The notes under the pieces: model-generated
Told to the model about the DNA's origin: nothing
The model's database searches: none
What the model saw: the letters and a program-made list of their open reading frames with translations, nothing else
Translations under genes and position numbers: made by a program
Assembly (NCBI RefSeq): GCF_947497275.1
Contig: NZ_CANMFS010000005.1
Location: 1 to 64,000 of the forward strand
Origin: an uncultured Sulfitobacter sp.
GTDB lineage: Bacteria > Pseudomonadota > Alphaproteobacteria > Rhodobacterales > Rhodobacteraceae
Length of the DNA stretch: 64,000 nt
Reading direction: 5' to 3'
Shown: positions 36,056 through 44,747 of the stretch, in pieces
Layout: every line of letters begins with the position of its first letter
Numbering within the stretch: the first letter of the stretch is position 1

Positions 36056-36300
36056 TGGATGTATTGTATTTCGCCTGGGTGCGCGAACGGATCGGCCTGC
36101 CGCGTGAACGCATCGAGACGCAGGCGCGCACGGTGGATGAATTGGTCGGAGAACTGCGCGCGCGCGAAGAGCGGTATGCGGCAGCGTTCGAAGATCTGGG
36201 CGCGCTTCGCGTCGCATTGGATCAGGAACTTGCGGATTTCAGCGCGCCCCTGGACGGGGTACGCGAGGTGGCGTTCTTCCCTCCGATGACGGGGGGCTGA
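36055..36300 (+). CDS. moaD: Molybdopterin synthase sulfur-carrier subunit MoaD
   Basis: This 81-aa ubiquitin-fold protein starts DVLYFAWVRERIGLP and ends in the required Gly-Gly (PPMTGG). The terminal glycine is thiocarboxylated and donates sulfur to precursor Z during molybdopterin synthesis. It is coupled to pgsA by a one-base overlap and is followed after one base by its partner moaE. Confidence 0.95.
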   Translation: MDVLYFAWVRERIGLPRERIETQARTVDELVGELRAREERYAAAFEDLGALRVALDQELADFSAPLDGVREVAFFPPMTGG

Positions 36301-36301
36301 C

Positions 36302-36745
36302 ATGCGGATCTCGGTTCAGGAGGCCGCCTTCGATCTGGGCGTGGAAAGCGCCGGATTTGCGGCCGGTCACACCGATATGGGTGCCATCGTTACCTTCACG
36401 GGCCTTGTCCGCGATCTGGCCGACGACCCGTTGGAGGCGATGGAGATCGAACACTATCCCGGCATGACCGAGAAAGCATTGTACGCCATCGCCGAGCAGG
36501 CGCAGGCCCGGTTCGCTCTGGGCGATGTTCTGATCATCCACCGCCACGGCAGGCTTGTCCCCGGCGAGATGATCATGATGGTCGCCACCGCTGCACCGCA
36601 CCGCAAGGACGCATTCGACGGGGCGTCATTTCTGATGGACTACCTGAAGTCACGCGCACCGTTCTGGAAACGCGAGATCATGGCATCGGGCGCACAGTGG
36701 GTCGCGTCGAAAGAGGCTGACGAGGACGCGCTCGGGCGTTGGTAG
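36302..36745 (+). CDS. moaE: Molybdopterin synthase catalytic subunit MoaE
   Basis: This 147-aa subunit forms the heterotetramer with MoaD. Family blocks are GAIVTFTGLVRDL (about 28-40), LEHYPGM-like IEHYPGMTEKAL, IIHRHGRLVPGE and the catalytic lysine region PHRKDAFDGASFLMDYLK. It follows moaD by one base. Together with moaB at 50.9 kb, it shows that the organism makes molybdenum cofactor. Confidence 0.95.
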   Translation: MRISVQEAAFDLGVESAGFAAGHTDMGAIVTFTGLVRDLADDPLEAMEIEHYPGMTEKALYAIAEQAQARFALGDVLIIHRHGRLVPGEMIMMVATAAPHRKDAFDGASFLMDYLKSRAPFWKREIMASGAQWVASKEADEDALGRW

Positions 36746-36793
36746 CATCTGTTCGGTTGACATCGCGCCTGCGGTACAGAAGCTGGCGGAGCC

Positions 36794-36807
36794 TTGACCC
36801 AGATCAA
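36794..36807. promoter_or_regulatory. FNR/FnrL-type box upstream of the universal stress protein gene
   Basis: TTGAC-CCAG-ATCAA differs from the consensus TTGAT-N4-ATCAA at one base of the left half. It lies 55 bp upstream of the uspA-like start codon, a suitable distance for class II activation. In Rhodobacteraceae, FnrL and Dnr control low-oxygen genes, and usp genes are often included. The site is visible; regulation is inferred. Confidence 0.65.
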
Positions 36808-36862
36808 GGTTTTGTACTGCGCGACGCGGTAGCGTTCAGGATCCACCAGAAGAGGACAGGAT

Positions 36863-37309
36863 ATGATCACTTCGATAGTTGTTGGAATAGACGGGTCGGA
36901 TGCGTCGGAGCGCGCTTTGCGGTTGGCATGTGGGCTGTCGAAGAAGCTGGGCGCCAGCATACAAGGCTCGCATACGCCGCATGACGAAACAGTCACCTAC
37001 GCGGCAGAGGCGATTTCAGGCTTCTATGTCGGGGTGAACATGGCGCATCAGGAGGCCTTGCGTGCGGCGGCCGAGGCGTTGGCGGAGCGGGCGCAGGAAA
37101 TTGCGGCGGAGGAGGGTGTGCCTAACCTCGAGGTACATATTGGTCACGCCGACGCCGCACGCGATTTGCTCAACCGGGCCGATGCGGCGGGTGCCGATCT
37201 GATCGTGACGGGGCGCCGTGGGTTGGGTGATCTGGGCGCATTTGTTCTGGGAAGCACATCACATCAGATCAGCAAACATGCGAAATGCCCCTGTCTGACC
37301 GTTCCGTAA
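36863..37309 (+). CDS. Universal stress protein, UspA family
   Basis: This 148-aa protein has the N-terminal VVGIDGSDASERALRLA (about 6-22) and the ATP-binding motif GRRGLGDLGAFVLGSTS (about 121-137). It therefore belongs to the nucleotide-binding branch of the family. An FNR-type box lies upstream and an intrinsic terminator follows, so it is a monocistronic, probably oxygen-responsive gene. Cellular role is stress survival in general; the specific partner is unknown. Confidence 0.92.
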   Translation: MITSIVVGIDGSDASERALRLACGLSKKLGASIQGSHTPHDETVTYAAEAISGFYVGVNMAHQEALRAAAEALAERAQEIAAEEGVPNLEVHIGHADAARDLLNRADAAGADLIVTGRRGLGDLGAFVLGSTSHQISKHAKCPCLTVP

Positions 37310-37355
37310 CTGTCTGACCGTTCTGTGAGCGGATGAGAAATCAGACCATCACACG

Positions 37356-37386
37356 CCCGCGCCGCATCATCGCCGCGCGGGTTTTT
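37356..37386 (+). terminator. Rho-independent terminator after uspA-like gene
   Basis: CCCGCGC and GCGCGGG pair over 7 bp around a 12-base loop, followed immediately by TTTTT. It lies 46 bp after the stop and just before the end of the convergent coiled-coil protein gene. Confidence 0.85.
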
Positions 37387-37391
37387 CGCGT

Positions 37392-37718
37392 TCAGCCGGC
37401 GCGCTGGCTTTCGATGTAGGCGCGCATTTCTTCGGCCTCGTGCCGCGCGTCGCGCAGGCCTTCCATCGCGGCGCGCAATTCTGCTTCGGTCTGTGATAGC
37501 TGGTTGGTCAGCTCCGCTTCGCGCTGCTGAAGATAGGTGATTGCCTGATCTCGGGTTTCTTCGGCCTCGTGCAGCTCCTGGCTCATCCGGTCCAGTTCGG
37601 CGACGTCGTTGGCGGCCACACGGGTGAACCGGTGCAAAAGCCAGTTCGCGAACCAGCCCATGCAAAACGCGACGAACAGAACAATCGCGGTGGCGAGTAC
37701 AAATTCAAAACGGCTCAT
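37392..37718 (-). CDS. Small membrane-anchored coiled-coil protein
   Basis: This 108-aa protein has one N-terminal transmembrane helix (ATAIVLFVAFCMGWFANWLL, about 9-28). A charged heptad-rich stretch follows (about 40-105), containing MSQELHEAEETRDQAIT and QREAELTNQLSQTEAEL, which should form a coiled coil. Its start overlaps the stop of the OmpA-family gene (ATGA), so the two are coupled and may act together at the envelope. No named family is recognised. Confidence 0.8.
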   Translation of the reverse strand: MSRFEFVLATAIVLFVAFCMGWFANWLLHRFTRVAANDVAELDRMSQELHEAEETRDQAITYLQQREAELTNQLSQTEAELRAAMEGLRDARHEAEEMRAYIESQRAG

Positions 37719-39613
37719 TCTGCGGGGCTTTCTTCGGTCGTATCCGTCGCCGGAGTATCGCTTTCTTCGCCGACGCTTTCCAGCGTTGTTTGGTCCGGAT
37801 CGTCCACTGTTTCGGGGCGGATCAGGCGGAACTCGATCCGCCGGTTCGCTTCGCGGCCCTCTTCGGTCTTGTTGTCCGCGATCGGGTTGTCCTCACCATA
37901 CCCGACGGCCTTGAACGAGCCGGTCAGAACACGGCGTGCGCGCAATTCGTTCAGGACCGATTCGGCACGGCTCTGGCTCAGGGCGAGGTTCATCTCTTCG
38001 CGGCCCTGACTGTCGGTGTAGCCCTGTATTTCCAACTGCAGTTCACCGCATCGTTTGATGATCGCGGCGATGTCGTCCATCGTCCCGAGCGCGGAGGCGT
38101 CGATGGTTGCCGATCCGGGTTCGAATACGATTTTTCCCGCAGTGGCAACGGCGGCGATCTCTGCCTCGCATTCGTCCGGTGTGGGCAGGCCCAGAACAGG
38201 ATCAAGTTTTTCCAGATAGGTCACTTCGACATCGAATTGCGCCCCTTCGCCCAGTTTTCCCGCCAGCAGGGACGTAATCCGCGTGGATGCGTCGGGACTG
38301 CCGGTGTCGCCGCTCAGACTGAGTGCGTCGGGTGCCACGGTCAGCGCGCCATTGCTCAACATGCCCAACGCCTCGATCCCGGCCAGTACACGCGTCGTCC
38401 AGTCCGCGGGCAGCCCGTCGACAACCCGCGTAGCGGTATAGACCCTGTCTGATCCAAAGCGCGCTTTGGCATAGCTCGTCGACAATTCACGCAGCGCCTC
38501 GTCACTGACGCGCCCACGCAGTTGTACCTGACCTTCCGGGCTGAGCGTGGCGGTAAATTCCTGTGGTCCGGCGTTCGGATCCTGTGCCTGCGGCAGCTTC
38601 GCCTGCAAGGCAAATACCTCGGGCAGGGCACTTTCCAATTCGCCAATAACTGTGTCGAAATCGGACTGCGACGTGCTTTCGCTCGCGGTCAGGCTGATGT
38701 CGGCATCCGCAATCGTCACGGATCCGGCACCCAGTTTAACCAGTGCGTTGATGGACGCGGTGACGGCTTCCGACCACTTCGGGCTCGGCACGCCAAGTCC
38801 AACGGTACAGCGCGGATTGACCGCACCGGCGGCAGTGGCCGTGGCCAGGATCCGCTCAGCTGCGGCATCGGTGTCGGCGGAACAGGCATCGAAACGCGCG
38901 CCGTCCTCGGTGATTTCGAACCGGGTGGTGAAGGGTGTAATAACCGGGCGCGGTGCTGAAATATCAAGTGTGAGGCTGATCCCTGAGGGGACCGCACGCC
39001 GCAGATCCTGTTCCAGCTTGTTTTTTGCCGCGCCACTGTCCGTGATCGCGGTAATGGAGATTCGCTTTGCCTCGACCGAAACTTTGGCGCGGGGCAGTTT
39101 GCTCATCGCGCTCAGCGCGAAATCAAGCGCCCTGTCCCATCCGTCGGGGGCCGGATAGTCGGCGGTTTCCAAGAGATCCGTCACACCGGCGCTGCCGGAA
39201 AGGCTGTTGAAGCGACTCACGACATAATCGCGGTCGGTCGCTGCAGGGATCAGGCCGATCACGGACAGGCCGCTGTCATTGCGCAGAATTTCGACGGAGA
39301 ACTTCGGTGGTGCGATGGCTTCCTGCGCCGCGACCGACATTTCGTCGATGACGCGTGCCGCATCTACGATACTGCCGGCCGTGGATAGGGCCGCAAAACG
39401 CACGGCTTCGGTGGGTGCGGTGCCCGAAAGAGACACTTTCAGCCCGTCCGCTTCGACTTCGGCCCAGGTCATTCCCTTGTCATCCAGCGCGTCGCGCACG
39501 CCAATCTCCGAGGTTTCCTCTATCAAGCGCACCGAAAAGTTGGCGGCGACCAATGATACAACTGCCGCAGCAGCGAAGGCCAGAAAGATGGTGAGTAATG
39601 AGGACAGGCGCAT
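37715..39613 (-). CDS. Large OmpA-family envelope protein with BON-like repeats
   Basis: This 632-aa protein starts with a membrane anchor or uncleaved signal (about 5-27). It then has a region of repeated BON-like modules (for example WAEVEADGLKVSLSGTAPTE near 50 and a second near 370-390), and ends with an OmpA/MotB peptidoglycan-binding domain (about 485-600). That domain contains IVFEPGSATID, LEIQGYTDSQG and LSQSRAESVLNEL. The tail after 600 is acidic. It probably links the envelope to the cell wall. The following gene encodes a small coiled-coil protein by ATGA overlap. Confidence 0.88.
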   Translation of the reverse strand: MRLSSLLTIFLAFAAAAVVSLVAANFSVRLIEETSEIGVRDALDDKGMTWAEVEADGLKVSLSGTAPTEAVRFAALSTAGSIVDAARVIDEMSVAAQEAIAPPKFSVEILRNDSGLSVIGLIPAATDRDYVVSRFNSLSGSAGVTDLLETADYPAPDGWDRALDFALSAMSKLPRAKVSVEAKRISITAITDSGAAKNKLEQDLRRAVPSGISLTLDISAPRPVITPFTTRFEITEDGARFDACSADTDAAAERILATATAAGAVNPRCTVGLGVPSPKWSEAVTASINALVKLGAGSVTIADADISLTASESTSQSDFDTVIGELESALPEVFALQAKLPQAQDPNAGPQEFTATLSPEGQVQLRGRVSDEALRELSTSYAKARFGSDRVYTATRVVDGLPADWTTRVLAGIEALGMLSNGALTVAPDALSLSGDTGSPDASTRITSLLAGKLGEGAQFDVEVTYLEKLDPVLGLPTPDECEAEIAAVATAGKIVFEPGSATIDASALGTMDDIAAIIKRCGELQLEIQGYTDSQGREEMNLALSQSRAESVLNELRARRVLTGSFKAVGYGEDNPIADNKTEEGREANRRIEFRLIRPETVDDPDQTTLESVGEESDTPATDTTEESPAE

Positions 39614-39675
39614 GCGTTCTTTCGCGGCGATTATTATTTAGGCTTTCTGATACGATGCCGGGTGCGTGTGTGCAA

Positions 39676-40650
39676 TCACACGAGCAACGCGACGGCGAAA
39701 AACAGCAGCGGGATCATGCCGGTATCGCGGTTTGCGCGAAACAATCGTAACATTTTGGCTGAATTGTGAATGTCGAGGCCACGCAACTGCCATGCCATAT
39801 GCCATCCCATTGCCCATGGCCCCGCTATCGCAACGACGAGCGCGAGGATAGAGGCCTGCGGCAAGGCCGCATAGATCACGGCGATTCCCATCAGACCCAC
39901 GGTTGCCATCAGGAAGCGCCGCAACCATTGCGAGGAAGCGTCGCCGAACAGCCGCGCAGTGGATTTCACGCCGATCAGCGCGTCGTCCTCGGTGTCCTGG
40001 TGGGCATAGATGGTGTCATAGAACAGCGTCCATGCGATCCCGGCGAGATAAAGCACGACCGCAGGTGCGTCCAACCGCCCCGTATGCGCGGTCCATGCCA
40101 GCAACGCGCCCCAGTTGAAGGCGAGGCCCAGAAAGACCTGTGGCCACCATGTGAACCGCTTTGCAAAGGGATAGATGGCGACAGGCACCAGGGCCAGCAC
40201 GCCCAGACGGATGGCAGCGGCGTTGAATGTCAGCAGGATCACAAAGGACACGAGCGCCTGCACCACCATCCAGATTGCGGCACCCGACACGCTGACCTGT
40301 CCCGACGGGATGGGCCGCGAGCGTGTCCGCGCGACTTGCGCGTCGATGTTGCGGTCGGTGATGTCGTTCCACGTACAACCCGCCCCACGCATCAGAAAGG
40401 CGCCGATGCCACAGCCGGCGAAAATCCACAGGTCGTGCCATGATGCCTTCCCATCGTAAAGCATCGCAAGGCTTAACCCCCACCAACATGGCAGCAGTAA
40501 AAGCCAGGTGCCGATAGGGCGGTCGGCGCGCGACAGGCGCAGGTAGGGTCGTGTCGGCGCCGGGGCATAGCGGTCGACCCAGTTGCGGGCATAGGCATCG
40601 GAAACGACACCTTTTGTGTCTTCATCTGGCGCAGGCGCATCGTCTTGCAT
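39676..40650 (-). CDS. ubiA: 4-hydroxybenzoate polyprenyltransferase
   Basis: This 324-aa membrane enzyme attaches the polyprenyl chain to 4-hydroxybenzoate in ubiquinone synthesis. The two aspartate-rich motifs are NDITDRNIDAQVARTRSRP (about 105-123) and YDTIYAHQDTEDD (near 228). Eight or nine helices follow the family pattern. The start MQDDAPAPDED at 40650 is favoured because the longer frame would run into the divergent rsmE gene. Only 12 bp separate the two start codons. Confidence 0.95.
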   Translation of the reverse strand: MQDDAPAPDEDTKGVVSDAYARNWVDRYAPAPTRPYLRLSRADRPIGTWLLLLPCWWGLSLAMLYDGKASWHDLWIFAGCGIGAFLMRGAGCTWNDITDRNIDAQVARTRSRPIPSGQVSVSGAAIWMVVQALVSFVILLTFNAAAIRLGVLALVPVAIYPFAKRFTWWPQVFLGLAFNWGALLAWTAHTGRLDAPAVVLYLAGIAWTLFYDTIYAHQDTEDDALIGVKSTARLFGDASSQWLRRFLMATVGLMGIAVIYAALPQASILALVVAIAGPWAMGWHMAWQLRGLDIHNSAKMLRLFRANRDTGMIPLLFFAVALLV

Positions 40651-40662
40651 ATATCCAACCCC

Positions 40663-41385
40663 ATGGACGCAAAAATCAGATTGTATGTAGAGCACCCTTT
40701 GGGGGAGGAGCAAACGGTTCCTTTGGACCGAGCGCAAGCGCATTACCTTTTCGGCGTGATGCGTCAACCTGTCGGCGCACAGGTGCTTCTGTTCAACGGG
40801 CGCGACGGCGAATGGCGCGCGCAGGTGGCGCAGGCGGGTAAGCGCGGCGGCGTCCTGATCTGCGTCGAGCGAACACGCCCCTTGCAGATGCCGCCGGACC
40901 TGTGGCTGTGTTTCGCCCCGATCAAGAAGGCGCGTACCGATTTCATCGTCGAGAAAGCCGCCGAGATGGGGGCCGCGCGCATTGTGCCGGTTCAGACCGA
41001 ATTTACCAACGCGGGCCGGATCCAGCGTGATCGGTTGCAGGCCCATGCGGTCGAGGCGGCGGAGCAGTGCGGCGGTACCTACGTGCCCGATGTCGCGGAC
41101 ATGGAGCGGTTCGACCGCCTCTTGGACGATTGGGATTCTGCGCGCCGGATCATGTTCTGCGACGAGGCGCTGGCCGGTGGAGATGCAGCGTGGTTGGGCG
41201 GAGAAACAGGCCCGTGGGCGATCTTCATCGGACCCGAGGGCGGGTATTCACCGCGCGAACGCGCCCGTCTCACGGCGTCTGACGCCGCCGTTGCGGTTCG
41301 CTTGGGGCCGCGTATCCTGCGCGCTGATACGGCCGCCGTCGCGGCGATGACACTGTGGCAACAGCACTTTGGCGACTGGGATTGA
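40663..41385 (+). CDS. rsmE: 16S rRNA (uracil1498-N3)-methyltransferase RsmE
   Basis: This 240-aa SPOUT methyltransferase methylates U1498 of 16S rRNA. The N-terminal PUA-like domain (RLYVEHPLGEEQTV) precedes the knotted domain. That domain contains KKARTDFIVEKAAEMGA (about 87-103) and the SAM loops IGPEGGYSPRE (about 187-197) and LGPRILRADTAAVAAM. The start MDAKIRLYV is preferred to an ATG 18 bp upstream that would overlap the divergent ubiA start. It may be co-transcribed with the next gene. Confidence 0.93.
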   Translation: MDAKIRLYVEHPLGEEQTVPLDRAQAHYLFGVMRQPVGAQVLLFNGRDGEWRAQVAQAGKRGGVLICVERTRPLQMPPDLWLCFAPIKKARTDFIVEKAAEMGAARIVPVQTEFTNAGRIQRDRLQAHAVEAAEQCGGTYVPDVADMERFDRLLDDWDSARRIMFCDEALAGGDAAWLGGETGPWAIFIGPEGGYSPRERARLTASDAAVAVRLGPRILRADTAAVAAMTLWQQHFGDWD

Positions 41386-41396
41386 AAGGACGCGTG

Positions 41397-41924
41397 ATGA
41401 CATTCTTTCGCCCTGAAGCAAAAACCGCCCTCTGGCGCTGGCGTGAGGTTCTTGTCGCGGCCGCGATCTTTGTCTTAGGTCTGTGGTGGACCTGGGGGCC
41501 GGGGCAACTTTTGGCAATTCCCGGCGCGGCGTTGATGCTGGGTGGAATCGCGCTGGCTCTGATCGGGGTGCAAAGAGGCCGGTTTCGAGGTGATGCGGAC
41601 GGGCCCGGCGCGATTCAGGTCGAAGGGGGGCAGATCGCCTATTTCGGGCCGTTGACGGGCGGGGTTATCGCTTTGGCCGATCTGGAACGGCTCAGTCTTG
41701 ACGCTACGGCGACGCCTCCGCACTGGTTTCTGGAAAGCAAGGGACGTGACGGATTGGCAATTCCCGTGAACGCCGCCGGATCAGAGGCTCTGTTTGACGC
41801 GTTCGTTTCCCTGCCGGGCATCAGAACCGAGCGGATGCTGGCGGAACTGCGGTCCGGCAAACCACAAACCGTCGTGATATGGGAGCGCACCCCCTTGCGC
41901 CCGGCCCACGCGCTGCTGCATTGA
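41397..41924 (+). CDS. Conserved two-helix membrane protein between rsmE and gshA
   Basis: This 175-aa protein has two transmembrane helices near the N terminus (REVLVAAAIFVLGLWWTWG and LLAIPGAALMLGGIALALIG, about 16-62). A PH-like soluble part follows, containing EGGQIAYFGPLTGGVIALAD. It starts 11 bp after rsmE and ends 64 bp before gshA, an order I recall as common in Rhodobacteraceae. I do not recognise its function. Confidence 0.8.
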   Translation: MTFFRPEAKTALWRWREVLVAAAIFVLGLWWTWGPGQLLAIPGAALMLGGIALALIGVQRGRFRGDADGPGAIQVEGGQIAYFGPLTGGVIALADLERLSLDATATPPHWFLESKGRDGLAIPVNAAGSEALFDAFVSLPGIRTERMLAELRSGKPQTVVIWERTPLRPAHALLH

Positions 41925-41988
41925 CGGGGCACCGAAACTCCGCAAGGTTGCGGATCAACAGATCACACGGCCAAGCGGGAGCGCCCAT

Positions 41989-43359
41989 ATGTCCATTCCA
42001 CAGTCCGGCGGCGGGCCGATCGAGCATCATGACCAGTTGGCCCAGTATCTTGCAGACGGCTGCAAGCCCAAGGATCAATGGCGCATCGGCACCGAACACG
42101 AGAAATTCGGCTACTGCAAGGACAAGCATTTGCCGCTGCCGTATGAGGGCGAACGCTCGATCCGGGTGATGCTCGAAGGGCTGCGGGACCGCCATGACTG
42201 GGCACCCGTCGAAGAGGGCGGTAAGTTGATCGGACTGGAAAAGAACGGGGCCAATGTCTCGCTGGAACCGGGCGGACAGCTTGAGCTGTCGGGCGCACCG
42301 GTAGAGACGATTCACGAAACTTGCGACGAGGTGAACGCGCACCTGCGCGAGGTCAAGGATGTGGCCGACGAGATCGGCGTCGGCTTCATCGGTCTGGGTG
42401 CCGCGCCCGAGTGGACCCACGAGCAGATGGATCTGATGCCCAAGGGCCGCTACAAGCTGATGAACGACTACATGACGAAGGTCGGCACGATGGGCCGCGT
42501 CATGATGCGGCGGACCTGTACGGTTCAGGTGAACCTCGATTTCGGCTCTGAAGCGGATATGGTTCAAAAGATGCGCGTGGCCGTGGCCTTGCAGCCGCTG
42601 GCGACGGCGCTGTTTGCCAACTCACCTTTTTTCGAGGGCAAGCCGAACGGCCATAAGAGCTGGCGCAGCCGCGTGTGGCGCGATCTGGACGACGCCCGCA
42701 CGGGCATGATTCCCTTCGTCTTCGACAGTGGTTTCGGCTTCGAGCGCTGGGTGCAATATGCGCTCGATGTGCCGATGTATTTTGTCTATCGCGACGGTAA
42801 ATACATCGACGCCCTCGGGATGTCGTTCCGCGACTTCATGGACGGCAAGCTGCCCGCATTGCCGGGCGAGGTGCCGACGCTGAGCGATTGGGCGGATCAC
42901 CTGACAACCGCCTTCCCCGAAGCGCGCATGAAGAAGTTCATCGAAATGCGCGGTGCCGACGGCGGGCCGTGGCGGCGCCTGTGTGCGCTGCCCGCGTTCT
43001 GGGTCGGTCTGATGTACGATCAGACGGCGCTGGACGGTGCCTGGGATCTGGTCAAAGGCTGGGATGCCGAAACGCGCGAAGGCCTGCGTGTCGCAGCCTC
43101 TGTCGACGGTCTGCAGGCCAAGGTGAACGGCGTGGATATGCACGCGCTGGCCCGCGAAGTGCTTGTGCTGTCAGAGGCCGGTCTGAAAGCCCGCGCGCGC
43201 AGCGGTGCAGGTGGTTTGGTGCCGGACGAGACACATTTCCTCAATGCGCTGAAAGAAAGCGTCGAGACGGGCAAGGTGCCCGCTGATGAATTGCTGGACT
43301 GCTATCATGGGCCATGGAACGGGGATCTGAGCCAGATCTACGATGCATTTTCCTACTAG
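41989..43359 (+). CDS. gshA: Glutamate-cysteine ligase
   Basis: This 456-aa enzyme is of the alphaproteobacterial/plant GCS2 type that makes gamma-glutamylcysteine for glutathione. The nucleotide and substrate region begins WRIGTEHEKFGY (about 24-35). VSLEPGGQLELSGAP (about 88-102), TVQVNLDFGSEADMV and the SWRSRVWRDLDDARTGM block are characteristic. It is probably regulated by redox through thiol switches in plants, but that feature is not evident here. It stands last in the plus-strand group starting at rsmE. Confidence 0.95.
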   Translation: MSIPQSGGGPIEHHDQLAQYLADGCKPKDQWRIGTEHEKFGYCKDKHLPLPYEGERSIRVMLEGLRDRHDWAPVEEGGKLIGLEKNGANVSLEPGGQLELSGAPVETIHETCDEVNAHLREVKDVADEIGVGFIGLGAAPEWTHEQMDLMPKGRYKLMNDYMTKVGTMGRVMMRRTCTVQVNLDFGSEADMVQKMRVAVALQPLATALFANSPFFEGKPNGHKSWRSRVWRDLDDARTGMIPFVFDSGFGFERWVQYALDVPMYFVYRDGKYIDALGMSFRDFMDGKLPALPGEVPTLSDWADHLTTAFPEARMKKFIEMRGADGGPWRRLCALPAFWVGLMYDQTALDGAWDLVKGWDAETREGLRVAASVDGLQAKVNGVDMHALAREVLVLSEAGLKARARSGAGGLVPDETHFLNALKESVETGKVPADELLDCYHGPWNGDLSQIYDAFSY

Positions 43360-43367
43360 CCGAACGC

Positions 43368-43946
43368 CTAGACTGAGGCGGTAGGTTTGAGGACGCGACT
43401 TCGGTAGTACTCCGAAATCTCGGCCTTGCGTGCATTCGCCATCTCCGGCGTGACGGGGCGGTCTTTCTCGAACAGCACCGCGTAGCCCTGCATGGCCCGC
43501 TTCTGGGCATCGACGGCGACGGGTTTGCCCGCAGCGTCTGTCGATGCCACCTTTGGCGTGCCGTAGATGGTCGTGCGGTTCTGCGTCGGCAGAGCGTACA
43601 TCACCAGCAAGACCAAGCCGCCGAGGCCGGGTACCAAACCGACCAGTCCCCAGAATCCGGAAAAGCCTGCGTCGTGCAAACGGCGGATGCCAAGCGTGGT
43701 AAAGGGGACGAGCGTGATCGCCGCGACGGCAGTCGAATAGAAGGTCAACGGATTGAGCGTTGCCAAAGCCGGCTCGCCGGATGTCCGGACTAGCGATATT
43801 ATCGAAATGACATCGGCCGCAACAGCGGCGATGCCGAAAAGTGAGAACGCCAGAAACACCCACCAGAACTCAGCGCGCGTGGCGCGACCCGAAACATTGA
43901 AGATCAAGGCAAAGGCCTGGGTAAGGGCGGTGAAGGGTCCGGTCAT
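43368..43946 (-). CDS. DUF805 family membrane protein
   Basis: This 192-aa protein has four hydrophobic helices between about 20 and 125, after the family-typical start FSGRATRAEFWW-like segment (here FNVSGRATRAEFWWVFLAF). It also holds the FTTLGIRRLHDAGFSGFW motif. The C-terminal 60 residues are soluble and charged. The DUF805 family has no settled function. A 21-bp palindrome lies 13 bp upstream of the start codon. It converges with gshA, leaving 8 bp between their ends. Confidence 0.85.
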   Translation of the reverse strand: MTGPFTALTQAFALIFNVSGRATRAEFWWVFLAFSLFGIAAVAADVISIISLVRTSGEPALATLNPLTFYSTAVAAITLVPFTTLGIRRLHDAGFSGFWGLVGLVPGLGGLVLLVMYALPTQNRTTIYGTPKVASTDAAGKPVAVDAQKRAMQGYAVLFEKDRPVTPEMANARKAEISEYYRSRVLKPTASV

Positions 43947-43959
43947 GGCTGCTTTCCTG

Positions 43960-43980
43960 AAATGGTGTCCAATACCATTT
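43960..43980. promoter_or_regulatory. 21-bp palindrome just upstream of DUF805 gene
   Basis: AAATGGT-GTCCAAT-ACCATTT is a perfect 7-bp inverted repeat with a 7-base spacer. It sits between the DUF805 start codon and whatever promoter drives it, so it could be an operator or an mRNA hairpin controlling translation. I do not recognise the regulator. Confidence 0.4.
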
Positions 43981-44081
43981 GAATCGCAGCAAGGCGCTAA
44001 AAGGGGGAAAGTAAGGTAAAAACGTGATGGGTTGGAACAGGGAAATCCTGCACCGGCGCTTGGTGCAGGCGTCCGCCGCTG

Positions 44082-44747
44082 CTAGCTGCCGTTCGACCGG
44101 TTGATCGACACGCTGAAGATCCCCGAGGAGAGGTGTATCTGTTGCAAAGTCTGGCGCGACCCCGACACTGCATAGGTCAGGCGCATGCGCGCGGACGAGA
44201 TCCGCAGCGGTGACAAATGCCCAGGCCCCGCGATAACCCGGTAGGACACCGGACACACAAGCAGCACTCCGTTCCGCTCCGCCGGTTCAGGGATCAGCGC
44301 GATCACGCGACGCCCTTCATAGATGCGTTGCGTAGGCGGGCAGCCGTTTGCGTGGACCAATGCGCCCAAGGCGGTGATGGGATCGGTCACAGCTGCCGGC
44401 ACCTGTGCAATGTCCGAAAGGGCGGTCCGCTCGCTCGCGGGTTCCACGTCCACGCCGGTCGCCCGTCCTTCCGAGAAATTCACGCTCACCGCTCTGGATT
44501 TACGGGATGATCTGCTGATCCCGGTAAACGTGGTGGTCCCCGCCCCGGAGGTGCGGCGCGTTCCCTCGAATGTCCCGTTAAAAACGCCCAGTGGCGTATT
44601 GTCGAGGGTGGTACGCAACTGCCCGGCTCCGCGGGTGTCGATTGCCATCCACCCCAGTGTCTTGCCCCCCAGCACGACATCAAAGTTCTGCGCCGCGACC
44701 GGCGTTGCCAGCGCCAGTACCGCAAAGACGGCAGTTGTAATCTTCAT
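44082..44747 (-). CDS. Exported protein of unknown function, DUF3108-like
   Basis: This 221-aa protein has a signal peptide (ITTAVFAVLALATPVAAQ, about 3-20). The beta-rich mature part contains GKTLGWMAIDTRGAG, a central CPPTQRIYEGRRVI region and two conserved cysteines (in NGCPPTQ and LLVCPVS) that could form a disulfide. It resembles DUF3108 periplasmic proteins in layout, but the match is from memory. It is the last gene of the pyrB operon and overlaps the preceding gene by 4 bp. Confidence 0.65.
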   Translation of the reverse strand: MKITTAVFAVLALATPVAAQNFDVVLGGKTLGWMAIDTRGAGQLRTTLDNTPLGVFNGTFEGTRRTSGAGTTTFTGISRSSRKSRAVSVNFSEGRATGVDVEPASERTALSDIAQVPAAVTDPITALGALVHANGCPPTQRIYEGRRVIALIPEPAERNGVLLVCPVSYRVIAGPGHLSPLRISSARMRLTYAVSGSRQTLQQIHLSSGIFSVSINRSNGS

